From CAZASK01 sp964487845 (GTDB taxonomy: Bacteria > Chlamydiota > Chlamydiia > Chlamydiales > FEN-1388): a DNA stretch of 41,975 nucleotides. This document shows, in pieces, positions 7,613 to 18,300 of the stretch. A program made the position numbers and the translations under genes. The stretch's first letter is position 1, and the number at the start of each line of letters is the position of its first letter. Below the pieces are notes generated by a model that saw only the letters and a program-made list of their open reading frames with translations, ran no database searches and had not been told where the DNA came from. The stretch is from positions 1-41,975 of the forward strand of contig CAZASK010000012.1 of assembly GCA_964487845.1 (NCBI GenBank), read 5' to 3'.

Positions 7613-8264
7613 GGTAGTGAATCGGTTTTTCTTGGCTTTGGAATAGTTCTCTAAAAAATGAGCTCCCATACCCTTCGGGAGGGCGTGAGTGGTATGGCGC
7701 CTCTATTTCCGATACGAAGTCGGAGCATGAGGTGAATACATCCACCATGATTTCAGAGTAGGGGACGTCGTCAGTCGTCAGGATAATTTTTCCGCCAGGC
7801 ATAAGCACACGAGCAAGCTCGTTCGCAAATGCTGGGCTAATAATGCGATGCTTACTATGGCGTCTTTTTGGCCAAGGATCAGGGAAGTTCACATATGCTG
7901 CAGTAAGAGAGGCGGCCGGAATATAGTGCCGTGTCAGCAAAAGCCCTTCCGCTAAGGCTACAATCAGATTGCCTGTAGGCAGCTTCTTTGCCTTCGCCCA
8001 TATCTTCTTTGCCCTGTCAAGCCTGATCTCACAGGCTACATAGTTCACAAGGGGGTTTTGCACAGCCTTCTGCTCAATCCACGCTCCATTGCCGCTACAG
8101 TATTCAATGACAACAGGATTGTCATTGCCAAAGAGCGCCTGCCAGCCAGGAAAAGTGTATGCCAAAAGATCACAATGTCTCGGAACTGCGAGCACGCCAT
8201 CGAAAAAAAGAGGCTCTCTCTTGCCAGGCTTATAGGGTATTTTCAGATCTTTTGCTTTTATCAT
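7593..8264 (-). CDS. trmB: tRNA (guanine-N7-)-methyltransferase TrmB
   Basis: Methylates G46 in the variable loop of tRNAs using S-adenosylmethionine. The SAM-binding motif I is VVIEYCSGNGAWI, a divergent form of the usual EIGxGxG. The family signature is clear in AYVNFPDPWPKRRHSKHRI, followed by IISPAFANELARVLMPGGKI and ILTTDDVPYSEIM. The length of 223 is normal. The ATG at 8264 opens the unit, which continues into the overlapping gene at 6686-7612 and then points toward tRNA-His. The upstream gap 8265-8446 separates it from a divergent gene, so both promoters should lie there. Confidence 0.92.
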   Translation of the reverse strand: MIKAKDLKIPYKPGKREPLFFDGVLAVPRHCDLLAYTFPGWQALFGNDNPVVIEYCSGNGAWIEQKAVQNPLVNYVACEIRLDRAKKIWAKAKKLPTGNLIVALAEGLLLTRHYIPAASLTAAYVNFPDPWPKRRHSKHRIISPAFANELARVLMPGGKIILTTDDVPYSEIMVDVFTSCSDFVSEIEAPYHSRPPEGYGSSFFRELFQSQEKPIHYHEFRRT

Positions 8265-8446
8265 AAGTGCAAGAATCGTAGATCTTTATTACAAAAAAAT
8301 CAAGTTTTTTAAGATTCGATAAAGTTGTTCTATTTCAAGTGAATTACCACTAATTAAAACGAGTATTTGCGTTAGTAAATATTTTTTGATGCAAATTTAA
8401 TGCGTATTATCTATATCAATGGAAAAAAGTGAATGGATGATAGGTT
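8265..8446. promoter_or_regulatory. AT-rich divergent intergenic region
   Basis: 182 bases between the divergent starts of trmB (-) and the 8447 gene (+). The region is strongly AT-rich with T-runs and TATTAT at about 8405, a possible -10 for the rightward gene. No matching -35 at standard spacing is convincing, and no hairpin or small gene was seen. Confidence 0.3.
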
Positions 8447-9259
8447 ATGAAACGGGCTGTGATAAAGAGCTCAGATCTGGTACAACGAGCGCCGAAAAAA
8501 GATGTATTATTACATGCACTTGCTGAGTTGATCCACGCGCTTACTATCTTGTATGGGCGTGTTGAGGCATGCATTGCAGAAACAACACATGCAGAGGCAG
8601 TCGATGAAGAGGCTTTACTAAGAGATTGCGCTGCCTATTTAAAAGAATATCACTATCTTGCGCATGTAGCCGAAAAAGTGGCAGATCCTGTGATGCAGAA
8701 GATAGATCATTTTTACGAGAAAAAGGGATTCGTAAAGCAAGATCCTTTTGAGGCCTATAGCTGGTCGCCAGTGCAGCTCCTTCATCTCTTAAGAGAGCAG
8801 GCGATGGGCAGGCGCCAGCAAGAAATTCAGGAGATCGAGAAAAGAAAAAAAGATGTCATCACGCAGTATGAGCAGGGGTTAAAAGCGTGTGAGGAGAAAT
8901 TTCATGAGGTAGTGCCGCAGCTGAACCTGCTGTGCTATATGCGCGACTACTTAAAAAAGGAGCATGCTCTTCCTGCCAATGTGATGTATCATACAAAAAT
9001 TCCGATGACAGTGCATGCTCCTGTATTCAAGAAAAAAGAAGTTGTCCGCCAGCAGATCAAAAAGCCTGAGGTGCCTCGTATTGCTTCGCCGCCAGCCCCG
9101 ATAGTAGCTCCGGCAGTAGTAGTACGTGAAGAAAAGATGCAAGAGGCATATACTAAACCCGATGTGCAAGAAAAAGATCAGGCTGTAGAAGAGCTAAAAG
9201 CCAAAAGGCAGGCGCTCTTGTTGAAGATGCGCTCGATGCAAGAGAAGCAGCCCCGATAA
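8447..9259 (+). CDS. Helical protein of unknown function upstream of pgi
   Basis: 270 residues, no recognised domain. Residues 1-175 are predicted helical (DVLLHALAELIHALTILYGR; RRQQEIQEIEKRKKDVITQY suggests a coiled coil at about 125-155). Residues 200-230 are a Pro/Val/Ala-rich linker, and the end (about 240-268) is another charged helix (ELKAKRQALLLKMRSMQEK). No signal peptide. It starts 18 bases before pgi and on the same strand, so the two are probably in one transcript. From memory, Chlamydia also has a hypothetical gene (CT379) just upstream of pgi (CT378), which fits a conserved position. Function is unknown. Confidence 0.7.
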   Translation: MKRAVIKSSDLVQRAPKKDVLLHALAELIHALTILYGRVEACIAETTHAEAVDEEALLRDCAAYLKEYHYLAHVAEKVADPVMQKIDHFYEKKGFVKQDPFEAYSWSPVQLLHLLREQAMGRRQQEIQEIEKRKKDVITQYEQGLKACEEKFHEVVPQLNLLCYMRDYLKKEHALPANVMYHTKIPMTVHAPVFKKKEVVRQQIKKPEVPRIASPPAPIVAPAVVVREEKMQEAYTKPDVQEKDQAVEELKAKRQALLLKMRSMQEKQPR

Positions 9260-9277
9260 ACCGAGAGGAGACATTTC

Positions 9278-10891
9278 ATGATGACAAAGGAAGAAAAAAG
9301 CGTCTTTGTAGCAACGACTCAATTTGAAAAAACGCAAGCCTTCTCGAGGTGTCAGGCACTGGCAGAAAAACCACTCGATCTCTCACAAGAGGGCGTTGTC
9401 ACCAAGGAGCGCGTGCAAAAGATGGTATGTGAGGGAGCTGGCTACAGACTCTTCTATGGTTTCGAGAAAGTAGATACAGAGGTGCTTCAGGCTCTAGAAG
9501 CTCTTGCCAAAGAAAGACAAGCTGTCGAGCAGATGCACGCGATGCAAAATGGCGTCGTATGCAATTTTTTACACAATATATCCTCGGAAAATAGAGCCGT
9601 CCTCCACACAGCCATGAGAGATCTCTTTTCAGAAAGGCCTGTCCAAGATGCTGCGAAAAAGGCAAGAGAGATGGCGAAAAAAGAGCATATCAAGCTCAAA
9701 AACTTTATCGACAAAGTAGACAGAGAAGGGAAGTTTTCTGAGATGATTTTCATAGGCATTGGAGGCTCAGAGCTTGGCCCCAAGGCGCTCTACATGGGTC
9801 TTTCCTTCTACCATAAAAAGGGAAGGAAGATCCACTTCGTCTGCAATGTAGACCCAGACGATGTGGCACAGGCGGTTCAAAAGGCAGAGCTGAAAAATAC
9901 TCTCGTCGTCGTGATCTCCAAGTCGGGGACGACGCTGGAGACGGCAACAAATGAGGAGTTTGTACGCTCATATTTTGTGAAAGCAGGTCTCGATCCTAAA
10001 GAGCACTTTGTCGCTGTCACAATGCCACACACACCTATGGACGACGAAAAAAAATATCTCGCCTGTTTTCACATCTGGGACTTTGTCGGAGGGCGCTATT
10101 CGGCGACGTCGATGGTGGGCGGGCTTCTGCTCTCTTTTGGAGTAGGCTATGACGCATTTGTAGAGCTGCTTCAGGGAGCTCACGATATGGACCAAGAGGC
10201 GATGAAGACGCATGTCTTCCAGAATCTTCCTCTCATGCTCGCGCTCCTTGGCATCTGGAATCGCAACTTCCTAGGCTATCCAACAGTGGCTACCATTCCC
10301 TATTCTCAGATGCTGTTTCGTTTTCCAGCACATCTTCAGCAGTGCGACATGGAGTCTAATGGAAAAAGAGTAGATCGACACGGGGCAGCAACCTCTTTTC
10401 AGACAAGCCCCGTCATATGGGGAGAGCCAGGGACTAATGCCCAGCACTCTTTTTACCAGATGATCCACCAAGGAACAGATGTCGTCCCGCTCGAGTTTAT
10501 CGGCTTTCGAGAGTCGCAGGGTGGCGTTGACTTTATGTGGAACAATACCACATCACAAGAAAAGCTGTTGTCAAACTTATGTGCGCAGGCAATAGCACTT
10601 GCAACAGGAAAAAATAACGAGAACCCCAACAAGCAATTTCCAGGAAATCGCCCAAGCTGCCTTATCATCGGGAAAAAGTTAACGCCCTATGCACTAGGCG
10701 CGCTCTTGTCGCTTTATGAAAATAAGATAGCATTCCAGGGCTTTATCTGGGGCGTAAACTCCTTTGATCAAGAGGGGGTGCAGCTCGGCAAGGTGCTGGC
10801 AGACAAAACACTCAACCTCTACGAAGAAAAACGCTCAGGAAAGTCTGCAGAGCCATTTATTCTTGGGAAAACATTGATAGAGATGATATGA
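9278..10891 (+). CDS. pgi: Glucose-6-phosphate isomerase
   Basis: Interconverts glucose-6-phosphate and fructose-6-phosphate in glycolysis and gluconeogenesis. 537 residues, normal for the family. Substrate-binding motifs are IGIGGSELGPKAL, VVISKSGTTLETATNEEF and the PGI signatures DFVGGRYSATSMVGGLLL and NKQFPGNRPSCLIIGKKL, followed by ALLSLYENKIAFQGFIWGVN and the C-terminal DQEGVQLGK with the catalytic lysine. The start is ATG 9278 or the adjacent ATG 9281, with GAGAGGAG just upstream. The stop TGA overlaps the ATG of the next gene (ATGA at 10888), so translation is coupled. Cytoplasmic. Confidence 0.97.
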   Translation: MMTKEEKSVFVATTQFEKTQAFSRCQALAEKPLDLSQEGVVTKERVQKMVCEGAGYRLFYGFEKVDTEVLQALEALAKERQAVEQMHAMQNGVVCNFLHNISSENRAVLHTAMRDLFSERPVQDAAKKAREMAKKEHIKLKNFIDKVDREGKFSEMIFIGIGGSELGPKALYMGLSFYHKKGRKIHFVCNVDPDDVAQAVQKAELKNTLVVVISKSGTTLETATNEEFVRSYFVKAGLDPKEHFVAVTMPHTPMDDEKKYLACFHIWDFVGGRYSATSMVGGLLLSFGVGYDAFVELLQGAHDMDQEAMKTHVFQNLPLMLALLGIWNRNFLGYPTVATIPYSQMLFRFPAHLQQCDMESNGKRVDRHGAATSFQTSPVIWGEPGTNAQHSFYQMIHQGTDVVPLEFIGFRESQGGVDFMWNNTTSQEKLLSNLCAQAIALATGKNNENPNKQFPGNRPSCLIIGKKLTPYALGALLSLYENKIAFQGFIWGVNSFDQEGVQLGKVLADKTLNLYEEKRSGKSAEPFILGKTLIEMI

Positions 10892-11376
10892 GAAATAAAT
10901 ATCATTGGGTGCAGGTGCCCAAGCCGAGGCGCTCTTGCACAGTGTGTCACAAACAGTTTGAACATGACGATCAGATTGTCTCGACGCTTGTAGATGACGC
11001 CGCAGACAAGATAGCACGTATAGATCGCTGCCCGGAATGTTTTGACAAAGAGCCTGTAAAAGGCGATCCGCAGTGGCGCCTGCATGCTCCTGAAGAGAAG
11101 GTGTGCCGCCGTCTTTCATGGCGAGAGCTCGATGAAAGAGCATTTTTACTCCTAGATGAGTGTCTGGTATCGCAAGAAGAAGAGGCGCGCCACGAGGCGG
11201 CACTTCTGGCGTTGCACCTTCTCAGAAGAAAAAAAATTGCACTCGTCAGTCAAGATGCAGCATCGACGACATACCGTGTAGTCGAAACTGAGAAGCTGCT
11301 TGTACTTTTTCATCCTACCGGGGCCGCCACTGAAGAGCTGCAGCAGGCTCTGCAGAAGAAGCTTTTTTCAACATGA
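10888..11376 (+). CDS. Small Cys4 (probable zinc-binding) protein between pgi and xer
   Basis: 162 residues, no named family. Two CxxC pairs at C17/C20 and C48/C51, separated by a 27-residue hydrophilic loop, look like a zinc ribbon. The rest is helical and charged (ARHEAALLALHLLRRKKIAL) with a strand-like end (TTYRVVETEKLLVLFHP). It overlaps pgi and the recombinase gene by four bases at each end (ATGA), so its translation depends on both neighbours. Nucleic-acid or protein binding is plausible for a Cys4 motif but is inference. Confidence 0.72.
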   Translation: MRNKYHWVQVPKPRRSCTVCHKQFEHDDQIVSTLVDDAADKIARIDRCPECFDKEPVKGDPQWRLHAPEEKVCRRLSWRELDERAFLLLDECLVSQEEEARHEAALLALHLLRRKKIALVSQDAASTTYRVVETEKLLVLFHPTGAATEELQQALQKKLFST

Positions 11377-12272
11377 CGAATGCTTTTGAGGCACTGCGCC
11401 TCGATTTTCTCTCTTACCTGGCTTCAGAAAAGGGGCTAGCTTCAAACACGCAAGAAGCGTATGGGCGAGATCTCTTTTTTTTTCTCTCTTATCTGCAAGA
11501 GCGATCCCTGCCAGATATCCAGTCGCTCGATGACGCGCATATCATCTCATTTCTTGAAATTTTACATCACAAAACAAGGGCTCCTGCCTCTATTGCGCGC
11601 GCGCTCATTGCGATCAAGAGCTTCTGCAAGTTTTTAAAAAGAGAGGGGGTTATTACGAAGCCTGTAGGCAAGCTCTTGGAGACGCCGCGGCTATGGCAGA
11701 AGCTGCCACATGTGCTCACAGAAGAAGAAGTGGAGCTCTTGCTCGCTCAGCCAGATCGAGCAACGCCAGAGGGGATAAGAGACTTTGCTGTACTCGAGCT
11801 TCTCTACGCCACAGGGATACGCGCCTCCGAGCTCTCTTCTCTGGGCATCTACGACGTAGGGGATGGGGAAATCCGTGTCAAAGGAAAAGGCAGCAAAGAA
11901 CGCATGGTACCCGTTGCCAAAAGAGCGCTCGATGCTATCGACCACTACCTTACTCAGATGCGCAGCCAGTATGAAAGTGACATTGAAAAGCATCTTTTTG
12001 TGACGGTGAAGGGAAAGCCGATGAACCGCACACATGTGTATCAGATTGTGAAGAAATACGCGCAGCAAGCCGGAATACGAAAAAATGTACACCCTCATAC
12101 GCTGCGTCATTCATTTGCCACCCATCTCCTTGATCACAAAGCAGACATACGTATTATCCAAGAGCTCCTTGGCCATGCGAGTATTGCCACAACAGATCGC
12201 TATACGCACCTGAGCCAGCCGGCTGTCATCGAAGCATTCCATCGCTTTCACCCTCGCGAAATCCATAGATAA
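11373..12272 (+). CDS. xerC: Tyrosine recombinase XerC/XerD
   Basis: Resolves chromosome dimers at dif at division, with its partner and FtsK. 299 residues. An N-terminal SAM-like core-binding domain (about 1-90) is followed by the catalytic domain with the complete set: Arg150 (ATGIRASEL), beta-hairpin Lys around 172-175 (KGKGSKER), His242 and Arg245 (PHTLRHSFATHL), His268 (LLGHASIATTDRY) and nucleophile Tyr277. Whether it is XerC or XerD cannot be settled by eye; XerC is my preferred label. It is the third member of an ATGA-coupled set with pgi and the Cys4 gene. The gene ends 60 bases before the giant coiled-coil gene. Confidence 0.9.
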   Translation: MTNAFEALRLDFLSYLASEKGLASNTQEAYGRDLFFFLSYLQERSLPDIQSLDDAHIISFLEILHHKTRAPASIARALIAIKSFCKFLKREGVITKPVGKLLETPRLWQKLPHVLTEEEVELLLAQPDRATPEGIRDFAVLELLYATGIRASELSSLGIYDVGDGEIRVKGKGSKERMVPVAKRALDAIDHYLTQMRSQYESDIEKHLFVTVKGKPMNRTHVYQIVKKYAQQAGIRKNVHPHTLRHSFATHLLDHKADIRIIQELLGHASIATTDRYTHLSQPAVIEAFHRFHPREIHR

Positions 12273-12332
12273 AAAAAATAGTTCACAGTATAAGAAGACT
12301 AGAATTGAATGCTTTTTGCATGAGGAATAGAT

Positions 12333-15300
12333 ATGAGTAGCCCGATACAGAATCCACTTAGCCTGATCGAGAATTGGAATCAAACGCACAATACAAAACC
12401 AAAAAAAAAATGGTTTCAAAGACAAAAAACATTTGATGAAAAAACAAAGGGAGCTGCATCTCTACTCAAAAAAGATGGAGAAAAATTTGTTTTTGAAAAC
12501 AAGTTTGATAAGCGAAAGACTTTAAAAGATCGCCTTGATTTAAGGCGTCATAAAACAGAGTATTCTTTTTTAGAAAATGCAAAATCCTTAAAAGACCAAT
12601 TCGATAAATGGCATGAAAATAGAGGTAGCTATAGCGAGAAACAATGTGATGAGATAGCAGCATTTGCCAAGGATTATAATACAAATTTGCTTGATGTAGT
12701 CCTTACCAAGAAAGCTGAGAAAAAGATTCCTTTTTATCTTTTTAAGAAGACATTTCAAAAAGAAAAATATAAAAAGTTGCTAGAATGGGAAAAAGCAAAC
12801 CTTAATCCCAATGACTTCCTTCTGAAAGATAATTGGTCCAAACTGGAAAACAACAGCAGTACTCAAATTCAGGATGGACTCCAAGTTACAGAGGAGCCAC
12901 AGGGCACCATTGTTGAGAATAATCAACAGTCGCAAAATAGAACTGAAGCTCACACTGGATCTCAAGTTACAGAACAGCCACAGAGAATCAGCTCTGAGGA
13001 AGTTCAACAACCAAAAAACGCTACCCTGAATTTGCCAAAGCCACCTCCTTTGCAGAATATTTTAGGAAATGATCTGTGGGGGAAGTTACTGAATACGGCT
13101 GGTCAATTAAGTAATGACATGAAAGGGCTATTAGAAAATAGCGCAACAGTAGAGGATTTTTTTAAAAACTGTGAGTTGCAAACACTTACTTCTCTCCAAA
13201 AAGAGTTCACAAATGTAGATGCTATTCAAGAGCCTTTTAAAACAGCTGTGCAAGAAAAACTTTTAGCTAAATTGAATGGTATTGTTCTTGTAGGCAGCGA
13301 TCTTGCTTTTCAGGCAAAGCAACTATATATTGATCAGCAAAAAAAGCTGATTGATGAGTCCCCATTTGATATAGCTTATGATGGATGGGAAAGTAAGATA
13401 AACGAGATAGGACAGCAAGAAGAAAAGAAGCAAGTAGAAAGCAAAAAGAATGATCTTACAGAGAAACTGAAGAAATATACAGCTGATTCATTTGAGAAAA
13501 AGAAAGTTATAGAAGAAATTGAGAAAAAGATTGCAGAAGTGTCCACAGAAAGTGAGTGTGAACAAATTGCTCAGGACATTGCGGGTATTGAAAAAAAATT
13601 CGAAACAATAACTTCTCAAATCGAGCAGGCAAAGAAAGAATTCCAAAACAAGAAAGTTCAAGAATTAAAGCCTTACAAGGAATTTTCTACAGAATTGACA
13701 GAGCAAGAAAAACAATTAGTTGGTGATCAGAATGAATTTAATCAGGCTTGCAGTAAGTTTCAAGAGGTTTATGGGCAGTTAGAGAAGCTTGAGTTGCCGC
13801 AAAAAGATGACTCACTTCAAGAGAGTATCTCGAGTGCCACCGAGCAGATGAACATATTGCTAGATCGTCTGAAAAAAGCGCACACGAGTATTACAGATCA
13901 AAAACAGCAAATAGAACAAAAAATTATTCAACAGAAACGAACAGAAAACGAAAAGTTGAGTCAGGCGACTCAAGAGCTGCAGCAGTTAGAAAACGAGAAG
14001 AAGCCGACGGAGTTATGTGAAGAGTATCAAAAAAAGCAACAGCAGTGCACAGATGTGTCGCTCGATACATTGAATGCACATATTCAGGAATACACTCAAG
14101 CTGTTGAGAAAGGAAACAGCGCAACTTCATTCTCAGAAAAAGAAGAGCAGCTTCAGAAAGCCAAGAACGCATGGCAGAAGATCGAGCAGGAAATACAAAA
14201 TATTGATACACAGCTACAAAAGTTTGCAGAAGAAAAAAACTCAATTACCAAGAAGCTGCAAGAGAAGAGTCCTGCCACAAATGAGATAGGATCATATGAG
14301 AAGAGACAAGTCATCGAAGAGCTTATAAAAGAGTGTGAGAATGCAAAAAATTCACAATCACTTACACCTATTCTAGAAAAGCAAAAAACAAAATTTCAAG
14401 AAGTCGATGAGAAAATACAGAAAGAAAAGGAAAAGTTTGCTTTAGCGAAAAATAAACTTCTTGAGGAATTCCAAGCACCATCGCCAAAAGATGTCCAATT
14501 GTTGAGTGAGCAGGAAAGGCTCCAGTTTACTCAAACTCAAAATGTGTATGCAGAAAATCGAAAGCTATTAAGCGAGTTTGACATAGTTTCAGAATCAAAT
14601 CAACCGATCGAAGCAAGTGTTCAGAGCGCACAACAGAAAATGAAGGAGTGCCAAGAAAGATTGCAGCAAGCCTCTCAAAGTCTTGGTGAGGTAGATAAAA
14701 AGATAGATGAAGAGGTACAAAAAATAGCCAAAGCCAAAGACAATCTGTCTCAATTAATGAAGAAATATAATGAGCAAGTAGAGACAATTCAGAAAAAAAA
14801 TCAACAGATACAGCAAACAATCAAAACCCATTCAATTACATTCACTGACTCTCTTCCAACAATACCTGAAACGATAACATTCGCTGAAAAAGCAAATCTG
14901 AGTGAATATAAAAATGAAGAATCTCAAGTACAACAAAAGAGCCAAGGTCTGGATGCGGTCACTAAACAGATTTCTGAGATTGAGCGAAAAATAGAACTGG
15001 AAGTACAGAAAAAAGAAAAAGAGCTCTCATTGAATAAAGCCCGCCAGAAAGTTGTGAAGCAACTCAGCACAACGTGCGAAAAGAGTCTAGATGGCATATA
15101 TGAAAAAAAGGAAATCACACAGAAGCTGATAGAAGAATGTACCAGTGCAAATAATGAAGAATCTTTGAGCAAGATTATAGAAAACCAAAAAACAAAATTT
15201 GAAGAAGTTGATGAAAAAATAAAGGAAAATAAAGAAAAGTTTGTTTCAGAAAAAAATAAACTTCTCGAACAATATCAGTCACTATCTCGAAAAGATGTTG

Positions 15301-18300
15301 AATTTTTGAGCGAAGAAGAGACACAGCAATTTACGCAAATTCAAAAGTCGTATGAAGATAATCGAACTCTATTAAACAAACTTGACATAGTTTCAGAACC
15401 AACTAGTTCGATGGATACAAGTGTTCAGGCTGCGAGTCAAAAGCTGCAAGAGTACAAAAAACAATTACAGCAGGCTTGTCAAGGCCTTAGTGAAGTAGAT
15501 AAGAAGATACAAGAATCAAAAAATGAACAACGAAAACTTTTCCAGTTGATCCAAGAGTATACTCAATCCGTGCAGATGCAGGGTCAATACATTCAAAACC
15601 TTAAAGGGACCATTGAAAATGAGAAGCTAAGCGTTGATGTGAGCAATTTATCAGAATCATTTTCATCATTTGACGTTCCTGAAAAAGGGTCGGCAGCCGT
15701 TTTTAAGGAAATACGCGAACAGGTGCAGAAGGCTAAAAACATATTAGAGAAGACCAAACAAGAAATTCAAAATATCTCGGAGCAAGTTGAACAAAAGAAA
15801 AATGAGAAAAAGTCATTAGGGCAAGTTCAAGAAAAAGTAGTTGAGCAGCAAAAGAAAGAGGTATCAACGATACCTGAACAATATGCTAATGACTGTTCAG
15901 AAATTTCACTAGAAGAGGTGAACAAGCTGAAGGAGCAATATCAATCATTGATGAAGTTAGCTCAAGAAAGTACAAGAGTTTCTGAAAAGAATCAGTATCT
16001 TCAACAAGCAAAAGAGGTTTTCAATAAAATAGAGCAAGAAATTTCAACCATCCAAAAACAATATAACGAATTTACGCAAACAAAAGAAAGAACAACAAAG
16101 CAACTCGAAACGAGCAAAGATACAACAGGCGCGCTAGGGGGATTTGAAAAAAATCAAGTCATCGCGAAGTCCTTGCAAGAGTGTGTAAAAGCAAAAGATC
16201 AAAAATCACTCAGCGGCATTCTCGAACAACAAAAAAAGAATTTTCAACAAATTGAAGAAATGGCTCGAAAGGCACAAATCAATTTTGAACAAGAAAAACA
16301 GCGAGCACTGCAGTTGTTTCCTCTAGGGGAAAGGAACTGGGAAACACAATTTCTTTCGGAAGAAGAGCGCAAGCAACTTCAGCAAGCAAAAGAGCAATAT
16401 GCAAACAATCATAAGCTGTTAAGCGAGCTTGACATAGTTTCAGAGCCAAATCAGCCGATCGAAACAAGTGTTCAGACTGCACAGGAGAAAATGAAGAGTT
16501 GTCGAGAAAAATTACAGAAATCTTCTCAAATTTTTATTGATGTAGATAAGAAGATAGAAGAATCAAAAAATGAACAAAAAATTCTTGATCAGTTGATCAC
16601 AAGGTATAACAAATCAAAAGAGGAGCAGAATAAGGTCATTCAAGAGCTTACAAGGAACGCTCAACAACTAGATATTGACATCAGTGTATCACAATCAGTT
16701 CAGAAATTTGATCTACCTCAAACAGGATCTGCCCAAGTTTTTAAAGAGATGAAGCATAAAGTAGAACAGGCTCAAAAAGAATTAGGGAACAATAATAAAA
16801 AAATTAATGAACTTCAGAATCAAGTTAAGCAAAAGCAATCAGAAAACGAGAAGCTGGAGGAAGCTAATAAAAAGTTGAATTCCTTGGAGCAAGAGAAGAA
16901 TTCTGAAAAATTTACGCAGAAATGTGACGAAATAGGTAAGCAGTGTTTAGATCTCGATGTCAAGGTGGTGCAGGAAAAGATTGAAAAATATAGCAAATCT
17001 CTTACAGAAGGAAAAAAGGGGGCTTCATTTTCTGAAAAAGAAAAGCATGTTGCAGAAGCAACGAAGTTGAAGCAGGAGATAGAAAGGAGTATAGAGACTC
17101 TTGAGAGTCAGCTGCAAGATTTTGAAAAAAGGAAAAGATCCACTATCCAAGAACTTGAAAAAGAAAAGAGTAATCAAGGAAATAAACTTGGCTCACTCGA
17201 GAAGAAAAAAGTTATCGAAGAGTTGGTGAACGAATGCAAGAATGCAAAAAATGGAAAATCGCTCGATTCTATTTTAGAAAAACAAAAAACTAAATTTGAA
17301 AATATTGATAAACAGGTTCAGCAAGTAACAAAGAATTGTGAAGAGAAAAAACAAACAACTCTAAAAAAATATACGTTAACTCAAGAAAAGGAAACAGACT
17401 TTTTAAGTACAATAGAGTTGGAACAATTTACTACCAAAAAAAAGCAATATGATCAATTTTTGCACGGTTTGTCTGATATGAAGATCGAGCCAACGCAAAA
17501 TGCTTCCATTGATCAAGTAAAACAAAACTTTAATAAAAAAGTCGATGAGTATTTGGAAAAATTAGAAATCGGAGTACAAGTTTTTAAGGATTTCGATAAA
17601 AAAATAGAATTAGCCAAAAATGAGCAGAGGGAGCTCAGTAAAATAATTAATGAATATACAAGAAAAAAAGAAGAAATGACGAAGAGAATAGAAATAGCGA
17701 AACAAACCGTTGAGAAAGAACAGCTAAAGATAGACACAACGCCTCTTTCGCTGTCACTTGTTGAATATGTTCTTCCTACCAAAGGAGGAAGTACTGATTT
17801 TCAAGAGCTAAAGAAAAAAGTAGAGGTCGATTTAAAGAAGTTTGAGGAAATAGAGCAACTCCTGATGAAGATTGAAGACGTGAAAAACAACAAGGACGCT
17901 CTAAGAGAGAAATATGACATCACTAGCAAACGATTCTGGAAGCTTGCGGAGATCTATATGGATAGAGCAAAGAATTTCAACACTGAACTCGAACGTATAA
18001 ATAATATAATTCGGAAGGAAAGTTTATCGGGTATACAACTACCCCGGAAGTTTACAGTTGAGGCAGGTACACAGCAAGGTCATGAGACGGACACCGAGGA
18101 ACTAATTACGATACTCCAAAATGGTATATTCCGAATGCAAAGTCAGATCAATGATGTCGAAGAGGCACATTCTCAGCTTCAAGATATTGAGAAAGATATT
18201 GAGAAGGTAGTGAATGAAAAAAAGAAAAAATTTGAAACAGGTAAGAAAGACTGGGAGAGAAAGGTAGGTGAGTATAATCAACAAGTAGAGCGGATTCTGA

